64,000 nt of DNA from NCBI RefSeq assembly GCF_011682145.1, contig NZ_WHJH01000001.1, positions 478,974 to 542,973 on the forward strand. The letters run 5' to 3'. Position 1 is the first letter of the stretch; each line of letters starts with the position of its first letter. Positions 43,645-52,347 of the stretch are shown piece by piece. The notes under the pieces were generated by a model, which was not told the origin of the DNA, made no database searches, and was given only the letters and a program-made list of their open reading frames with translations. Position numbers and translations under genes: made by a program. Source of the stretch: Massilia mucilaginosa. GTDB taxonomy: Bacteria > Pseudomonadota > Gammaproteobacteria > Burkholderiales > Burkholderiaceae_D.

Positions 43645-44852
43645 CGGGCCAGCCTGACGCCGGTGAACTGCCAGCGCGCCCCGGCCGGGAAGAAATTGCG
43701 GTAGCTGGCGCGCGCGTGGCCCGGCGGCGTGGCGCACGAGGAGCCGCGCAGCACATACTGGTTGAGCATGAATTTGCCGTTGTATTCGCCCAGCGCGCCG
43801 GGCGCGCAGGCGTAGCCCGGATACGGCGCGTAGCTGCTGCTGGTCCACTGCCAGCACTCGCCGAACATCTGCTGCAAGCCCTCGCCCTGCGGCGCGCAAG
43901 CCGGATGCAGGCCGCCCGTGGCCGTGCCGCTGCCGGCGCAAGCGACTTCCCACTCCGCCTCGGTCGGCAGGCGCGCGTCCATCCAGTGCGCAAAGGCGTC
44001 GGCTTCATACAGCGACAAGTGCGTGGCCGGCCGCGCCGCATCGAGCGGCTGCAAGCCATGCAGGGTAAATTCGTGCCACTGCCCGTGCGCGTCGCGCTGC
44101 CAGTACAGCGGGTGCGCCAGTTTCAGCTCGCACACACGGTCCCAGCCCTCGGACAACCACAGCGCCGGCTCGCGGTAGCCGCCGGCCTCGATGAAGGCCA
44201 GGTACTCGCCATTGGTGACCAGGCGCGACGCCAGCGCGAACGGCGCCACATACTGGCGGTGGCGCGGAAGTTCGTTATCGAAGCAAAAGCCGGTAGCCGC
44301 ATGCCCGATATCGGCCAGGCCGCCGTCAAAAGCGATCCACGCCAGCGGCGCGGCCGACGGCGCCCTTGGCAGCGCGCTATCCATGTAGGCCGGCCACATG
44401 GCGTTCTGCGCCAGCATGTGCTTCACATCGGTGAGGATCAGTTCCTGGTGCTGCTGCTCGTGCTGCAAACCGAGTGCCAGGAGGTGCAGCAGGTCGTCGC
44501 CCGGCTGCGCCGCCAGCAAGCGCGCCACGCGCGCATCCACATTGGCGCGGTAGGCGCGCACCTCGCGCATGGCGGGGCGCGTCAGCAAGGAGCGCTGGGC
44601 GCGCGGATGGCGTTCGCCGATGCCGTTGTAATAGGAGTTGAACAGCACCCGGAAGGCCGGATGAAACGGCGCGAAGCCTTCTTCGAAGCGCTCCAGTACA
44701 AACGTCTCGAAAAACCAGGTGGTATGCGCCAGGTGCCATTTGACCGGGCTGGCGTCCGGCATCGACTGCGCGCCGCAGTCTTCGTCCGAGAGCGGCTCGG
44801 CCAGCATCAGCGAGCGTTTGCGCACGCCGTCGTAAAGGTCGCGCATGCTCAT
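43641..44852 (-). CDS. egtB: ergothioneine biosynthesis iron enzyme EgtB
   Basis: 403 residues. EgtB couples hercynine to a thiol (gamma-glutamylcysteine or cysteine) with O2, giving the sulfoxide precursor of ergothioneine. The DinB-like N-terminal domain carries the likely iron ligands H43 (LAHTTW), H131 and H135 (HEQQHQE). The FGE-type domain follows, with RLPTEAEWEVA and FGECWQWTSSSYAPYPG. Start ATG 44852 overlaps egtD by 4 bp. No egtA, egtC or egtE is visible, so thiol donor and C-S lyase must come from elsewhere. Confidence 0.92.
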   Translation of the reverse strand: MSMRDLYDGVRKRSLMLAEPLSDEDCGAQSMPDASPVKWHLAHTTWFFETFVLERFEEGFAPFHPAFRVLFNSYYNGIGERHPRAQRSLLTRPAMREVRAYRANVDARVARLLAAQPGDDLLHLLALGLQHEQQHQELILTDVKHMLAQNAMWPAYMDSALPRAPSAAPLAWIAFDGGLADIGHAATGFCFDNELPRHRQYVAPFALASRLVTNGEYLAFIEAGGYREPALWLSEGWDRVCELKLAHPLYWQRDAHGQWHEFTLHGLQPLDAARPATHLSLYEADAFAHWMDARLPTEAEWEVACAGSGTATGGLHPACAPQGEGLQQMFGECWQWTSSSYAPYPGYACAPGALGEYNGKFMLNQYVLRGSSCATPPGHARASYRNFFPAGARWQFTGVRLAR

Positions 44853-45814
44853 CGCGGTATGGCACGCGCGTAAATGACGGCGAACCACTGATCGGGATCG
44901 GTCCACACATGCACGCTGCGAAATCCACCCTGCTCGAGCAAGCCGACCGCCGCGCTCTGACGGTACTTGTAGCTGTTCTCGGTATGAATCCGCTCGCCCG
45001 CCGCAAACAAGCGCTCGCCGCCCGGCCAGCGCACGGTGAGCGCTTCGCGCGCTTCCAGGTGCATCTCGACCCGGCTCTCGTCGCGATTGAAAAAGCCGCG
45101 GTGGCGCCACTGCGCCACGTTGAAATCGGCGCCCATCAGCTGGTTCACATGGCGCAGGATGTTCAGGTTGAAGGCCGCCGTGACGCCGATGGCGTCGTCG
45201 TAGGCGGCGTCCAGCGTGGCGGAGTCCTTCACCAGGTCGATCCCGATCAGCAGCGCGCCGTCGTCGTCGCACTGGCCGCGCAGACGGCCCAGGAAAGCGC
45301 GCGCCTGCTCCGGCGTGTAGTTGCCGATCGACGAACCGGGATACAGGAACAGCCGCTTTTCGGTGCGCACCACCCCCGGCAATTCGAGCCGCTCCGAAAA
45401 ATCGAGCCCCAGCCCGGTCATCTCGATATGCGGAAAACGCTGCTGCAGCCGTTCGATCGACTCGCGCAGGAAATCGTACGAGATGTCGATAGCCACATAC
45501 TGGGCCGGATGCAGCAGCGGGAACAGGCGCGCCGCCTTCACGCAACTGCCCGCTCCCAGGTCGATCAGGGTGGCGCCGGGACCGGCCGCGCGCGCGATTT
45601 CGGCACCGTGGCGCACCGCGATGGCCGCTTCGGTGCGGGTCGGATAGTATTCGGGCAGCTCGCAAATGGCCTCGAACAGGCGCGAGCCGAGCGCGTCGTA
45701 GAGGAATTTGGGCGAAATCGCCGCCTCGCGGCCGAGCAGGCCGGCACGCAGTTCGGAAGCGATGGCGGCGCTGGGGCGCTCGTCGCGCGCGTCGGGCTGG
45801 CTGGAGGTCGGCAT
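44849..45814 (-). CDS. egtD: L-histidine N-alpha-methyltransferase EgtD
   Basis: 321 residues, the usual EgtD length. It trimethylates histidine with SAM to hercynine, the shared precursor of ergothioneine and selenoneine. Seen: CELPEYYPTRTE near 55 (histidine site), SAM loop LIDLGAGSCVKA near 85, YVAIDISYDFL, LYPGSSIGNYTPEQA, and a C-terminal FNRDESRVEMHLEA. Start ATG 45814 is chosen for family length; ATGs at 45844 and 45862 are in frame, but the latter lies in the likely -10 box. It is divergent from the ABC importer. Confidence 0.94.
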   Translation of the reverse strand: MPTSSQPDARDERPSAAIASELRAGLLGREAAISPKFLYDALGSRLFEAICELPEYYPTRTEAAIAVRHGAEIARAAGPGATLIDLGAGSCVKAARLFPLLHPAQYVAIDISYDFLRESIERLQQRFPHIEMTGLGLDFSERLELPGVVRTEKRLFLYPGSSIGNYTPEQARAFLGRLRGQCDDDGALLIGIDLVKDSATLDAAYDDAIGVTAAFNLNILRHVNQLMGADFNVAQWRHRGFFNRDESRVEMHLEAREALTVRWPGGERLFAAGERIHTENSYKYRQSAAVGLLEQGGFRSVHVWTDPDQWFAVIYARAIPR

Positions 45815-45951
45815 AGTTTTATTGGTCAATCGAAATCGCTGCATGGGTGTTTTTGTTATCATAGCTGAATATCCCGTATTTCACGGTCTGCCCGGCGTTC
45901 AAGCGTGCTCGCTTGCCGGCTCCCCCATCGACCTTCCCAGGACAGGCAACC
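45815..45951. promoter_or_regulatory. divergent promoter region egtD / ABC importer
   Basis: 137 bp. On the minus strand a -10 TATGAT (45858-45863) fits transcription starting near 45851, giving a leader of about 37 nt to the egtD ATG at 45814. The -35 is poor. No operator palindrome was recognised. Sharing this region would allow joint control of hercynine synthesis and import. Confidence 0.45.
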
Positions 45952-46839
45952 ATGACCATTTTCTCCACCCGGCGCACCCTCAACACCATGCTGGCTGCAT
46001 CAATCGGCGCCACCCTGCTGCTGGCCGGCGCCAGCGCGATCGCCCAGGTCACCCCGGGCGTGCTGCGCGTGTCGGCCATTCCCGACGAAGCGCCGACCGA
46101 ATTGCAGCGCAAGTTCAAGCCGCTGGGCGACTACCTGGCCAAGGCCACCGGCCTGAAAGTCGAATTCACCCCGGTTACCGATTATCCGGCCGCCGTCGAA
46201 GGCCTGGTCAACAAGCGCCTCGACCTGGTCTGGTTCGGCGGCTTTACCTTCGTGCAGGCCAATGTGCGCAGCAAGGGCCAGGTCACGCCGCTGGTGCAGC
46301 GCCAGGAAGATACCGCCTTCCGCTCGGTGTTCGTCACCACCAAGGCCGACATCAACAAGCTCGAAGACCTCAAGGGCAAGACCTTGAGCTTCGGTTCCGA
46401 GTCGTCCACCTCGGGCCACCTGATGCCGCGTTCTTACCTGCTGGCCGCCAGGATCGATCCGGACGCCGACCTCAAACGCGTGGCCTACTCCGGCGCGCAC
46501 GACGCCACCGTGGCCGCTGTCGCCGGCGGCAAGGTCGATGCGGGCGCACTCAATATCTCGGTCTGGGAAAAACTGGTCGCCGAGAAGAAGGTCGATGCGG
46601 CCGCCGTGCGCGTGTTCTACACCACCCCGGGCTACTTCGACTACAACTGGACCGTGCGTTCCGACATGCCGGCCGCGATGAAGAAGAAGCTGACCGACGC
46701 CTTCCTCGCGCTCGACAAGTCCACCCCGGAAGGCAAGGAAATCCTGGAACTGCAAAAAGCGACCAAGTTCGTGCCGACCACGCCCGACAATTACAAGTCG
46801 ATCGAAGCGGCCGCGCGCAGCGCCAAGCTGCTCAAGTAA
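45952..46839 (+). CDS. PhnD-like periplasmic binding protein, putative selenium oxyanion transporter
   Basis: 295 residues: signal peptide (to about ASAIAQ, 32), then a PhnD-type periplasmic fold: VSAIPDEAPTELQRKFKPLG, DLVWFGGFTFVQA, FGSESSTSGHLMPRSYLL. This sequence type is usually named putative selenate ABC transporter binding protein, an assignment made from genomic context, not from binding data. An AGGACAGG site precedes the ATG at 45952. It is followed by ATPase and two permease genes, and is divergent from egtD. Phosphonate or phosphite cannot be excluded as ligand. Confidence 0.78.
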   Translation: MTIFSTRRTLNTMLAASIGATLLLAGASAIAQVTPGVLRVSAIPDEAPTELQRKFKPLGDYLAKATGLKVEFTPVTDYPAAVEGLVNKRLDLVWFGGFTFVQANVRSKGQVTPLVQRQEDTAFRSVFVTTKADINKLEDLKGKTLSFGSESSTSGHLMPRSYLLAARIDPDADLKRVAYSGAHDATVAAVAGGKVDAGALNISVWEKLVAEKKVDAAAVRVFYTTPGYFDYNWTVRSDMPAAMKKKLTDAFLALDKSTPEGKEILELQKATKFVPTTPDNYKSIEAAARSAKLLK

Positions 46840-46868
46840 GCGACCTGGCAAGCGAAAGCGGCGCGCGC

Positions 46869-47684
46869 ATGACCACCTACCGGCTCGAACAACTCACCGT
46901 GCATCACCAGGCCGGCGCGCGCGCGCCGGCCCTGCGCGAGATCGACCTGGTGGTGGCGCAGGGCGAGCAGCTGGCCGTGATCGGCCCTTCGGGTGCCGGC
47001 AAGACCACCTTGCTGCACACCCTGGCCTGCGCCCACGCGCCGGCCGGCGGTTTGTTCCAGGCCTTCGGCCGGGAGCCGTGGGCCTTGAGCGGCAAGGCGC
47101 GCCACGCCTTGCGCGCCAAGCTGTTCCTGGCGCCGCAAACGCCGCCCCTGCCGCCGCGCCAGCGCGTGGTCAGCGCGGTGCTGGCGGCGCGCCTGCCGCA
47201 CTGGAGCCTGTCCCAGGCCCTGTCCTCCCTGTTCAAGCCAGTCGATCCGGATGCCGCCTACGATGCGCTGGCCCGCTTCGGCCTTGGCGACAAACTGTAT
47301 GCGCGGGTCGACCGCCTGTCGGGCGGCGAGCGCCAGCGCTGCGGCCTGGCGCGCCTGCTGCTGTCGTCGGCCAAGGTGTTCCTGGTCGACGAGCCGCTCT
47401 CCGCGCTAGACCCGGCCCTGTCGCAACTGACCCTGTCGGCCCTGCAGCGGGAAGCGGCCAGCCGCAACGCCACCCTGATCTGCAGCCTGCACCAGGTGGA
47501 GATGGCGCGCGCCAATTTTGACCGCATCGTCGGCCTGCGCGACGGCCGCATCGTCTTCGATTGCGCGCGCGACGACGTCAGCGACGCCATGATCGCCGCC
47601 CTGTACCAGAACGAAGCGGTCGCGCCGCATCCGGCGCAAGCGCACGAGACACCGGAGCGCCTGGCCATCGGCGCCTGCTTCTAA
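46869..47684 (+). CDS. ABC transporter ATP-binding protein (PhnC-like)
   Basis: 271 residues with the full ABC ATPase set: Walker A GPSGAGKTT near 40, signature LSGGERQRCG, Walker B VFLVDEPLSALD, H-loop CSLHQVE. It powers import by the adjacent permeases. It starts 29 bp after the binding-protein stop; the first permease starts 4 bp after its own stop. Resembles PhnC. Confidence 0.88.
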   Translation: MTTYRLEQLTVHHQAGARAPALREIDLVVAQGEQLAVIGPSGAGKTTLLHTLACAHAPAGGLFQAFGREPWALSGKARHALRAKLFLAPQTPPLPPRQRVVSAVLAARLPHWSLSQALSSLFKPVDPDAAYDALARFGLGDKLYARVDRLSGGERQRCGLARLLLSSAKVFLVDEPLSALDPALSQLTLSALQREAASRNATLICSLHQVEMARANFDRIVGLRDGRIVFDCARDDVSDAMIAALYQNEAVAPHPAQAHETPERLAIGACF

Positions 47685-47688
47685 GCGC

Positions 47689-48519
47689 ATGCCCGTGTCC
47701 CTCCAACGGCATCCGGACCCGGCATGGCGCGCGCGCGTGGCCATGCTCGCCATCGGCGCCGCGCTGCTGTGGCCCGCCATGGTGTTCAGCGAATTCAAGC
47801 CCTGGATCCTGTTCGACCTGCAAAGCCTGAAGGCAGCCGGCGAGTTCCTGGTTGGCTTCCTCACGCCGGCGCATTCGCCTGAGTTCTTGTGGATGGTGCT
47901 GCGCGAAACCTGGCAAACGGTGGCCATCGCCACCGCCGGCCTGACCCTGGCGCTGCTCGGCGCCATCCCCGCCACCCTGATCGTCACCGAGCGCCTGTCG
48001 GTATCGCGCCTGGGCAGCGGGCGCATGCACTGGGCCGCCGGCCTGCTGCGCCAGGTAGTGCGCTGGGTGCTGGTGCTGCTGCGCAGCGTGCCCGAACTGG
48101 TCTGGGCGATCCTGTTCGTGCGCGTGGTGGGCCTGGGCCCGACCGCCGGCGTGCTGGCAATCGCCCTGACCTATTGCGGCATGCTGGGCAAGGTGTACGC
48201 CGAAATCCTCGAATCGTCCGACGCCCACGCCACCGAAACGCTGCTGGCCAACGGCGCCTCGCGCCTGTCCGCGCTGCTGTACGGCGCGCTGCCCGATTCC
48301 AGCGCCGAACTGGTCTCGTACACGGTCTACCGCTGGGAGTGCGCCATCCGCGGTTCGGCGGTGATCGGTTTTGTGGGCGCCGGCGGACTCGGTCAGCGCA
48401 TGGATGAATCGACCCGCATGATGGCCGGCGGCGAAGTGTGCACCATGCTGATCATGTTCGTGCTGCTGGTGGCGGTGGCCGATGCGGTCTCCAGGATGCT
48501 GCGCCGGAGGCTCGGATGA
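47689..48519 (+). CDS. ABC transporter permease 1 (PhnE-like)
   Basis: 276 residues with about six membrane segments and the ATPase-contact EAA-type loop (ATETLLANGASRLSALLYGALP) near 185-206, as in phosphonate-type permeases. The C-terminal GFVGAGGLGQ is family-typical. It overlaps the second permease by 4 bp and probably forms a heterodimer with it. Confidence 0.86.
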   Translation: MPVSLQRHPDPAWRARVAMLAIGAALLWPAMVFSEFKPWILFDLQSLKAAGEFLVGFLTPAHSPEFLWMVLRETWQTVAIATAGLTLALLGAIPATLIVTERLSVSRLGSGRMHWAAGLLRQVVRWVLVLLRSVPELVWAILFVRVVGLGPTAGVLAIALTYCGMLGKVYAEILESSDAHATETLLANGASRLSALLYGALPDSSAELVSYTVYRWECAIRGSAVIGFVGAGGLGQRMDESTRMMAGGEVCTMLIMFVLLVAVADAVSRMLRRRLG

Positions 48520-49307
48520 CGCGCCGCCTGCCCGCCGCGCCGCCGCGCCAGTTCTCGACCTGGCTGCTGGGCGCGGGCCTGGTGGCGCTGGTGGTGGCCA
48601 GCTTCGCCTCGCTGCCGCTGCAATGGTCGGCCTTTTTCTCGCCCGACGCGGCCACGGTGACGATGGAATTCCTGGCCGGCTTCGCCCCGCCCGAGACCGC
48701 GCCGGCCTTTTTGCGCAAGACTGCGCTGGCCGCGCTGGAGACGCTGTCGATGTCGGCCATCGGCACCCTGCTGGCGGTGGGCGGCGGCCTGGCGCTGTCG
48801 CTGCCGGCCTCCGGGCGCGTCAAGCGCGTGCAGCGCATCGTTGCGCGCGCCGTGCTTAACGTGCTGCGCTCGATCCCGGAACTGGTGTGGGCCTCGCTGC
48901 TGCTGGTGGCCGCCGGCCTGGGTCCGTTCGCCGGCACCCTGGCGCTGGCCGCGCATACCAGCGGCGTGCTCGGACGCCTGTTCGCCGACGCGCTCGAAAA
49001 CACCGACCCGCACCCGCAACGCTCGCTGGTCGCCAACGGCGCCTCGCCGGGCGCCGCGTTCTGCTACGCCACCCTGCCGCAAACGCTGCCCCAGATGCTG
49101 TCGTATACCTTGTACCGCTGGGAGAACAATATCCGCGCCGCCGCCGTGCTGGGCGTGGTCGGCGCCGGCGGCCTTGGCCAGATGCTCAAATTTCACCTGT
49201 CGCTGTTCCAGATGCAAAGCGCGGCCACCGTCATCATCGCCATGCTGCTGCTGGTGGCGCTGGTCGACGCGGCCAGCTTCGCACTGCGCCGCGCCATAAC
49301 CCGCTAA
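48516..49307 (+). CDS. ABC transporter permease 2 (PhnE-like)
   Basis: 263 residues, paralogous to permease 1: RSIPELVWASLLLVAAGLGP matches RSVPELVWAILFVRVVGLGP of the first, and the EAA-type loop reads PQRSLVANGASPGAAFCYATLP. The end GVVGAGGLGQML is alike. A perfect GGAGG lies 5 bases before the ATG at 48516, which overlaps the previous stop. The longer open frame upstream is not permease-like. Confidence 0.86.
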   Translation: MTRRLPAAPPRQFSTWLLGAGLVALVVASFASLPLQWSAFFSPDAATVTMEFLAGFAPPETAPAFLRKTALAALETLSMSAIGTLLAVGGGLALSLPASGRVKRVQRIVARAVLNVLRSIPELVWASLLLVAAGLGPFAGTLALAAHTSGVLGRLFADALENTDPHPQRSLVANGASPGAAFCYATLPQTLPQMLSYTLYRWENNIRAAAVLGVVGAGGLGQMLKFHLSLFQMQSAATVIIAMLLLVALVDAASFALRRAITR

Positions 49308-49338
49308 CCGCTCACCGCATCCACCAGGCTACCCACCC

Positions 49339-49995
49339 ATGCTCGAACTGCGCGATCTCGCCAAGACCTACAACGGCCGCCCTGTCCTGAACCGCCTCTC
49401 GCATCACTTCAAGGCCGGCGAATTCGTCGCCATCATGGGCGAGTCCGGGGTCGGCAAGTCGACCCTGCTGAACCTCATCGCCGGGCTCGACGCGCCCGAC
49501 AGCGGCGACATCGTGATCGACGGCCAGTCCATGTCGGCCCTCGACGACAATGCCGCGACAAGCTTGCGCCGCACCCGCATGGGTTTCATCTTCCAGGCCT
49601 TCCACGTGCTGCCGCACCTGACCCTGGAACAGAATGTGGCCCTGCCGCTGCTGCTCAACGGCCAAAGCCAGGAACGCGCCGCCGCCATGCTGGCCGCGGT
49701 CGGGTTGAAAGGACGCGGCGGCGATTTTCCGCGCCAGCTGTCGGGCGGCGAAATGCAGCGCGTGGCCATCGCGCGCGCGCTGGTGCACCGGCCCGCTTTG
49801 GTGCTGGCCGACGAACCAACCGGAAACCTCGATCCCGAGACCGCCGACAGCATTCTGGCGCTGCTTCGCGACGAAGTCAAAGCCAGCGGCGCTTCCGCCA
49901 TCATGGTCACACATTCTCACGCCGCCGCCGCGCAAGCCGACAAAACCCTCATTTTGACCCGCTCAGGATTGCAAATTGTGCAAGATGTGCGTTAA
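49339..49995 (+). CDS. LolD/MacB-type ABC ATP-binding protein without a permease partner
   Basis: 218 residues: Walker A GESGVGKST, Q-loop FQAFHVLPHLT, signature LSGGEMQRVA, Walker B LVLADEPTGNLD, H-loop VTHS. The DEPTGNLD form and length place it in the LolD/FtsE/MacB group that works with FtsX-type permeases on envelope tasks. No such permease is adjacent; the importer permeases before it are of a different type. It starts 31 bp after permease 2 and may simply follow on the transcript. Confidence 0.82.
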   Translation: MLELRDLAKTYNGRPVLNRLSHHFKAGEFVAIMGESGVGKSTLLNLIAGLDAPDSGDIVIDGQSMSALDDNAATSLRRTRMGFIFQAFHVLPHLTLEQNVALPLLLNGQSQERAAAMLAAVGLKGRGGDFPRQLSGGEMQRVAIARALVHRPALVLADEPTGNLDPETADSILALLRDEVKASGASAIMVTHSHAAAAQADKTLILTRSGLQIVQDVR

Positions 49996-50170
49996 AAGCC
50001 GCATTTCCATCGTTTAATTTATCAACTTTGCTGCGAGTATATTCTTTCGGTAGTATTATCGAACCAAACCCGCGATGCATGAAATATATCCGAATGTAAC
50101 AAACGGGTTGAAGTTGACCAACAGTCGATCAGTCCCCCATCAATGAAAAAATAATCTTTGGAGGAGTACG

Positions 50171-50458
50171 ATGAACGTACGGCAAAAGAAACTGGAAATG
50201 ATCGAGGCGATGAACCGCGCTCGAGCGCTCGAACCATCGAGCTTTGTGCCGAACAAGCTGCTCGACACCTTGATCGAAAAGATGAACCTCAAGAACGATG
50301 CGGAGTTGTGCCGCGTGCTGGAAGTGCAGCCGCCAATCATCAGCAAGATCCGTCACCGAAAACTGGCCGTGGGTGCGACGATTTTACTGCGCATGCACGA
50401 AAAGTCGGATATGAGCATCCGCGACTTGAAGGACTTGTCCAACGCGTCAATGCACTAG
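50171..50458 (+). CDS. small helix-turn-helix-like protein
   Basis: 95 residues, strongly helical. The central part (NKLLDTLIEKMNLKNDAELCRVLEVQPPIISKIRHRKLAVGATILLRM) has the spacing of an XRE/Cro-type HTH, with DAELCRVLEVQPPIISKIRHRK as the likely recognition region. An ideal GGAGGAG site lies 5 bases before the ATG. It stands alone after a 175-bp AT-richer region. It may be a regulator; the target is unknown. Confidence 0.6.
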   Translation: MNVRQKKLEMIEAMNRARALEPSSFVPNKLLDTLIEKMNLKNDAELCRVLEVQPPIISKIRHRKLAVGATILLRMHEKSDMSIRDLKDLSNASMH

Positions 50459-50583
50459 GCGGCAAAGCATGCTGCCTGGCGCCGGCAGCGCATTGTCCGG
50501 CGCCCGTTGTAGCGGCACATAGCAAGGCTTCATCTCTTCGCAGTCCCTGCTGCATCCACACCGAACCCCCGTGCGGACGCCAG

Positions 50584-51339
50584 CTACTCCACTCCGTAAT
50601 GCCTCGCGTAGCGGCTGTCCAGGTTCGCCAGCGGCAGCAGCAAGAACACATCCGCACTCTCGAAATCAGGATCCCAGGCCGGCTCGCCGCACAGCCACGC
50701 GCCCGATCGCACATAGCCCTTGATCAGCGCCGGCACCTGCGCCCGGGCTGCGGCTTCCAGCGCGCGGATCGGAAACGGCAAGTGCGGCGTGACCCGGTAT
50801 TCGGCCGGCGCGGCGTGCTTGTAGATCAGCGACTGGTATACCGCCACCGCATTGTGGCCGCCGTCTGCCACGCTCATGCTGGCGCAACCGGCCAGGAAAT
50901 CGCAGCGCTCGCGCCGCATGTAGTCGGCCAGGCCCGCCCACAGCAGCATGATCACGCTGCCGCCCCGGTATTTGGGATGGATGCAGGCGCGTCCCGCTTC
51001 GATGATGCGGTTGCGCAGGTGGTTCAGGCGCCCGAGGTCGAATTCGTTTTCGGCGTACAGGCGGCCGACCAGGCGTGCCTTGGCGGGACTGAGCACGCGG
51101 TAGGTGCCCACCACCTTCAGGGTGGAGGCGTCGCGCACGATCAGGTGGTCGCAGTGCTCGTCGAATTCATCGCGGTCGAGCCGCTCGGGGTTGACCAGCG
51201 CGGCCAGCCCCATCGTCTCGATGAAAACCTTGTAGCGCAGGCGCTGTACCTCGCGCACTTCGGCGGGCGTCGATGCCAGGCTCAGGATCAGCCGTGGGGC
51301 GTGCGACTTTGTCTCTGGGGCGGGATGGAGGTTTTGCAT
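50584..51339 (-). CDS. GNAT-type acyltransferase, OlsB-like
   Basis: 251 residues. The pattern RLRYKVFIETMG, then DEFDEHCDHLIVRD, GTYRVLSPAKA and the acceptor region EAGRACIHPKYRGG matches the OlsB/hemolysin-like family, which attaches a 3-hydroxyacyl group to ornithine in ornithine-lipid synthesis. Whether this copy has that exact substrate is not shown, and no olsA is adjacent. AAGGA lies 6 bases before the ATG at 51339. Confidence 0.7.
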   Translation of the reverse strand: MQNLHPAPETKSHAPRLILSLASTPAEVREVQRLRYKVFIETMGLAALVNPERLDRDEFDEHCDHLIVRDASTLKVVGTYRVLSPAKARLVGRLYAENEFDLGRLNHLRNRIIEAGRACIHPKYRGGSVIMLLWAGLADYMRRERCDFLAGCASMSVADGGHNAVAVYQSLIYKHAAPAEYRVTPHLPFPIRALEAAARAQVPALIKGYVRSGAWLCGEPAWDPDFESADVFLLLPLANLDSRYARHYGVE

Positions 51340-51403
51340 GCTTCGTCCTTTTGAGTAGCAACGAAGCACAGACTAACCGGCTAATTTGTCATGACAGTGA
51401 CAG

Positions 51404-51429
51404 CCGCGTGTCACCTTGATGACACGCGG
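51404..51429 (-). terminator. hairpin after the histone-like gene
   Basis: Perfect 10-bp arms CCGCGTGTCA and TGACACGCGG with a 6-nt loop, 13 bases past the stop on the minus strand. No T run follows. Confidence 0.45.
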
Positions 51430-51441
51430 CGCAGCGCAGGC

Positions 51442-52161
51442 TTACTCGCTTTTCGGGCGGCCGGTCTTGAGCTGCGGAAGGCTCGACAGCACTTTTTGCA
51501 GGGTCGCGATATCGAGGTCGCTGATCAGGGCCACGCCGATGCGCAGCAGTTCGCTCTTTTTGATCTCGAAGCCGGCCTTCAGGCAGGCTTTCTTGACCTG
51601 GCCGAGCACCGCGTACTCCTGCTCCGGCATGGTGAAGCTGTCGCGTACCAGCTTGGCCTTGCGCGCCTTGTCGCGCGCGCCGACGTCGCCCTCGGCCGCC
51701 GGTGCGGCCTGCTTTGGCGCAGCCTTCGCCGGCGTGGCCGCGCTGCGTTTCGGGGCTGGCTTGGCCGCCTCGGACTTGACTGCCGCCGGCTTGCTTGCCG
51801 GCTTGGCCGCTGCCGGCTTGACTGGCGCCGTCCTGGCTGCAACCGGCTTGGCTGCAATAGACTTCGCTGCGATCGGCTTGGCCGCTGCCGGCTTGGCCGC
51901 CATCTTCTTGTCCGCCGCCGGCTTGACCTGGGCCGCTTTGGCGAGCGGCGTCTTTACGTCAGCTTTGAGCGCTGCTTTGGTGCTGGCCCTGGCCGGCGCC
52001 TTGGCCGCGGCTTTCGCGGCCGGCTTGGCCACCGCTTTCGAGGCAGCTGGCGTGGCGCCGGCTTTTTTCGGCGTGGTCCTGGCGGCGCGTGCCGCCGGTG
52101 CGACCTCTTTCAGGTCGGGGATGGTGTGTCCATTGGTCTTGGCGCTTGCTGTCTTGGTCAT
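51442..52161 (-). CDS. histone H1-like Lys/Ala/Pro-rich protein
   Basis: 239 residues. Residues about 20-165 are low-complexity, with repeated A-K-P-A-A-A-K and K-P-A units like eukaryotic H1 tails; the C-terminal 70 residues are ordered (KLVRDSFTMPEQEYAVLGQV, KKSELLRIGVALI). Such proteins in betaproteobacteria are thought to bind DNA through the basic tail. GGAG lies 8 bases before the ATG, and the upstream region is AT-rich with a TATACT box. Confidence 0.75.
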   Translation of the reverse strand: MTKTASAKTNGHTIPDLKEVAPAARAARTTPKKAGATPAASKAVAKPAAKAAAKAPARASTKAALKADVKTPLAKAAQVKPAADKKMAAKPAAAKPIAAKSIAAKPVAARTAPVKPAAAKPASKPAAVKSEAAKPAPKRSAATPAKAAPKQAAPAAEGDVGARDKARKAKLVRDSFTMPEQEYAVLGQVKKACLKAGFEIKKSELLRIGVALISDLDIATLQKVLSSLPQLKTGRPKSE

Positions 52162-52347
52162 TGAGCGACTCCGTTCGATATCGATTTAAACAGTATATAT
52201 CATTTACTCAATTGCCGACGCGCAGCACTTTTTTTGAGTTCATGCAACATTACGGCAACTCGCCGCAAAATGCCGCACGGTGCAACCCTCGCTGCCCCGA
52301 ATATTGACCTGGATCACATTCCACAAAGAAATATTTGCAGGATTGCG

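Noticed and set aside
43641..44852. egtB as a second senA
   Set aside because: It is coupled to egtD, lacks senB/senC beside it and matches EgtB in its N-terminal HLAHTTWFFE segment; the 30 kb gene is the better SenA.
50046..50063. TTCG-N10-CGAA inverted repeat before the small HTH gene as its operator
   Set aside because: Arms of four bases are expected by chance at this length; not strong enough to list.
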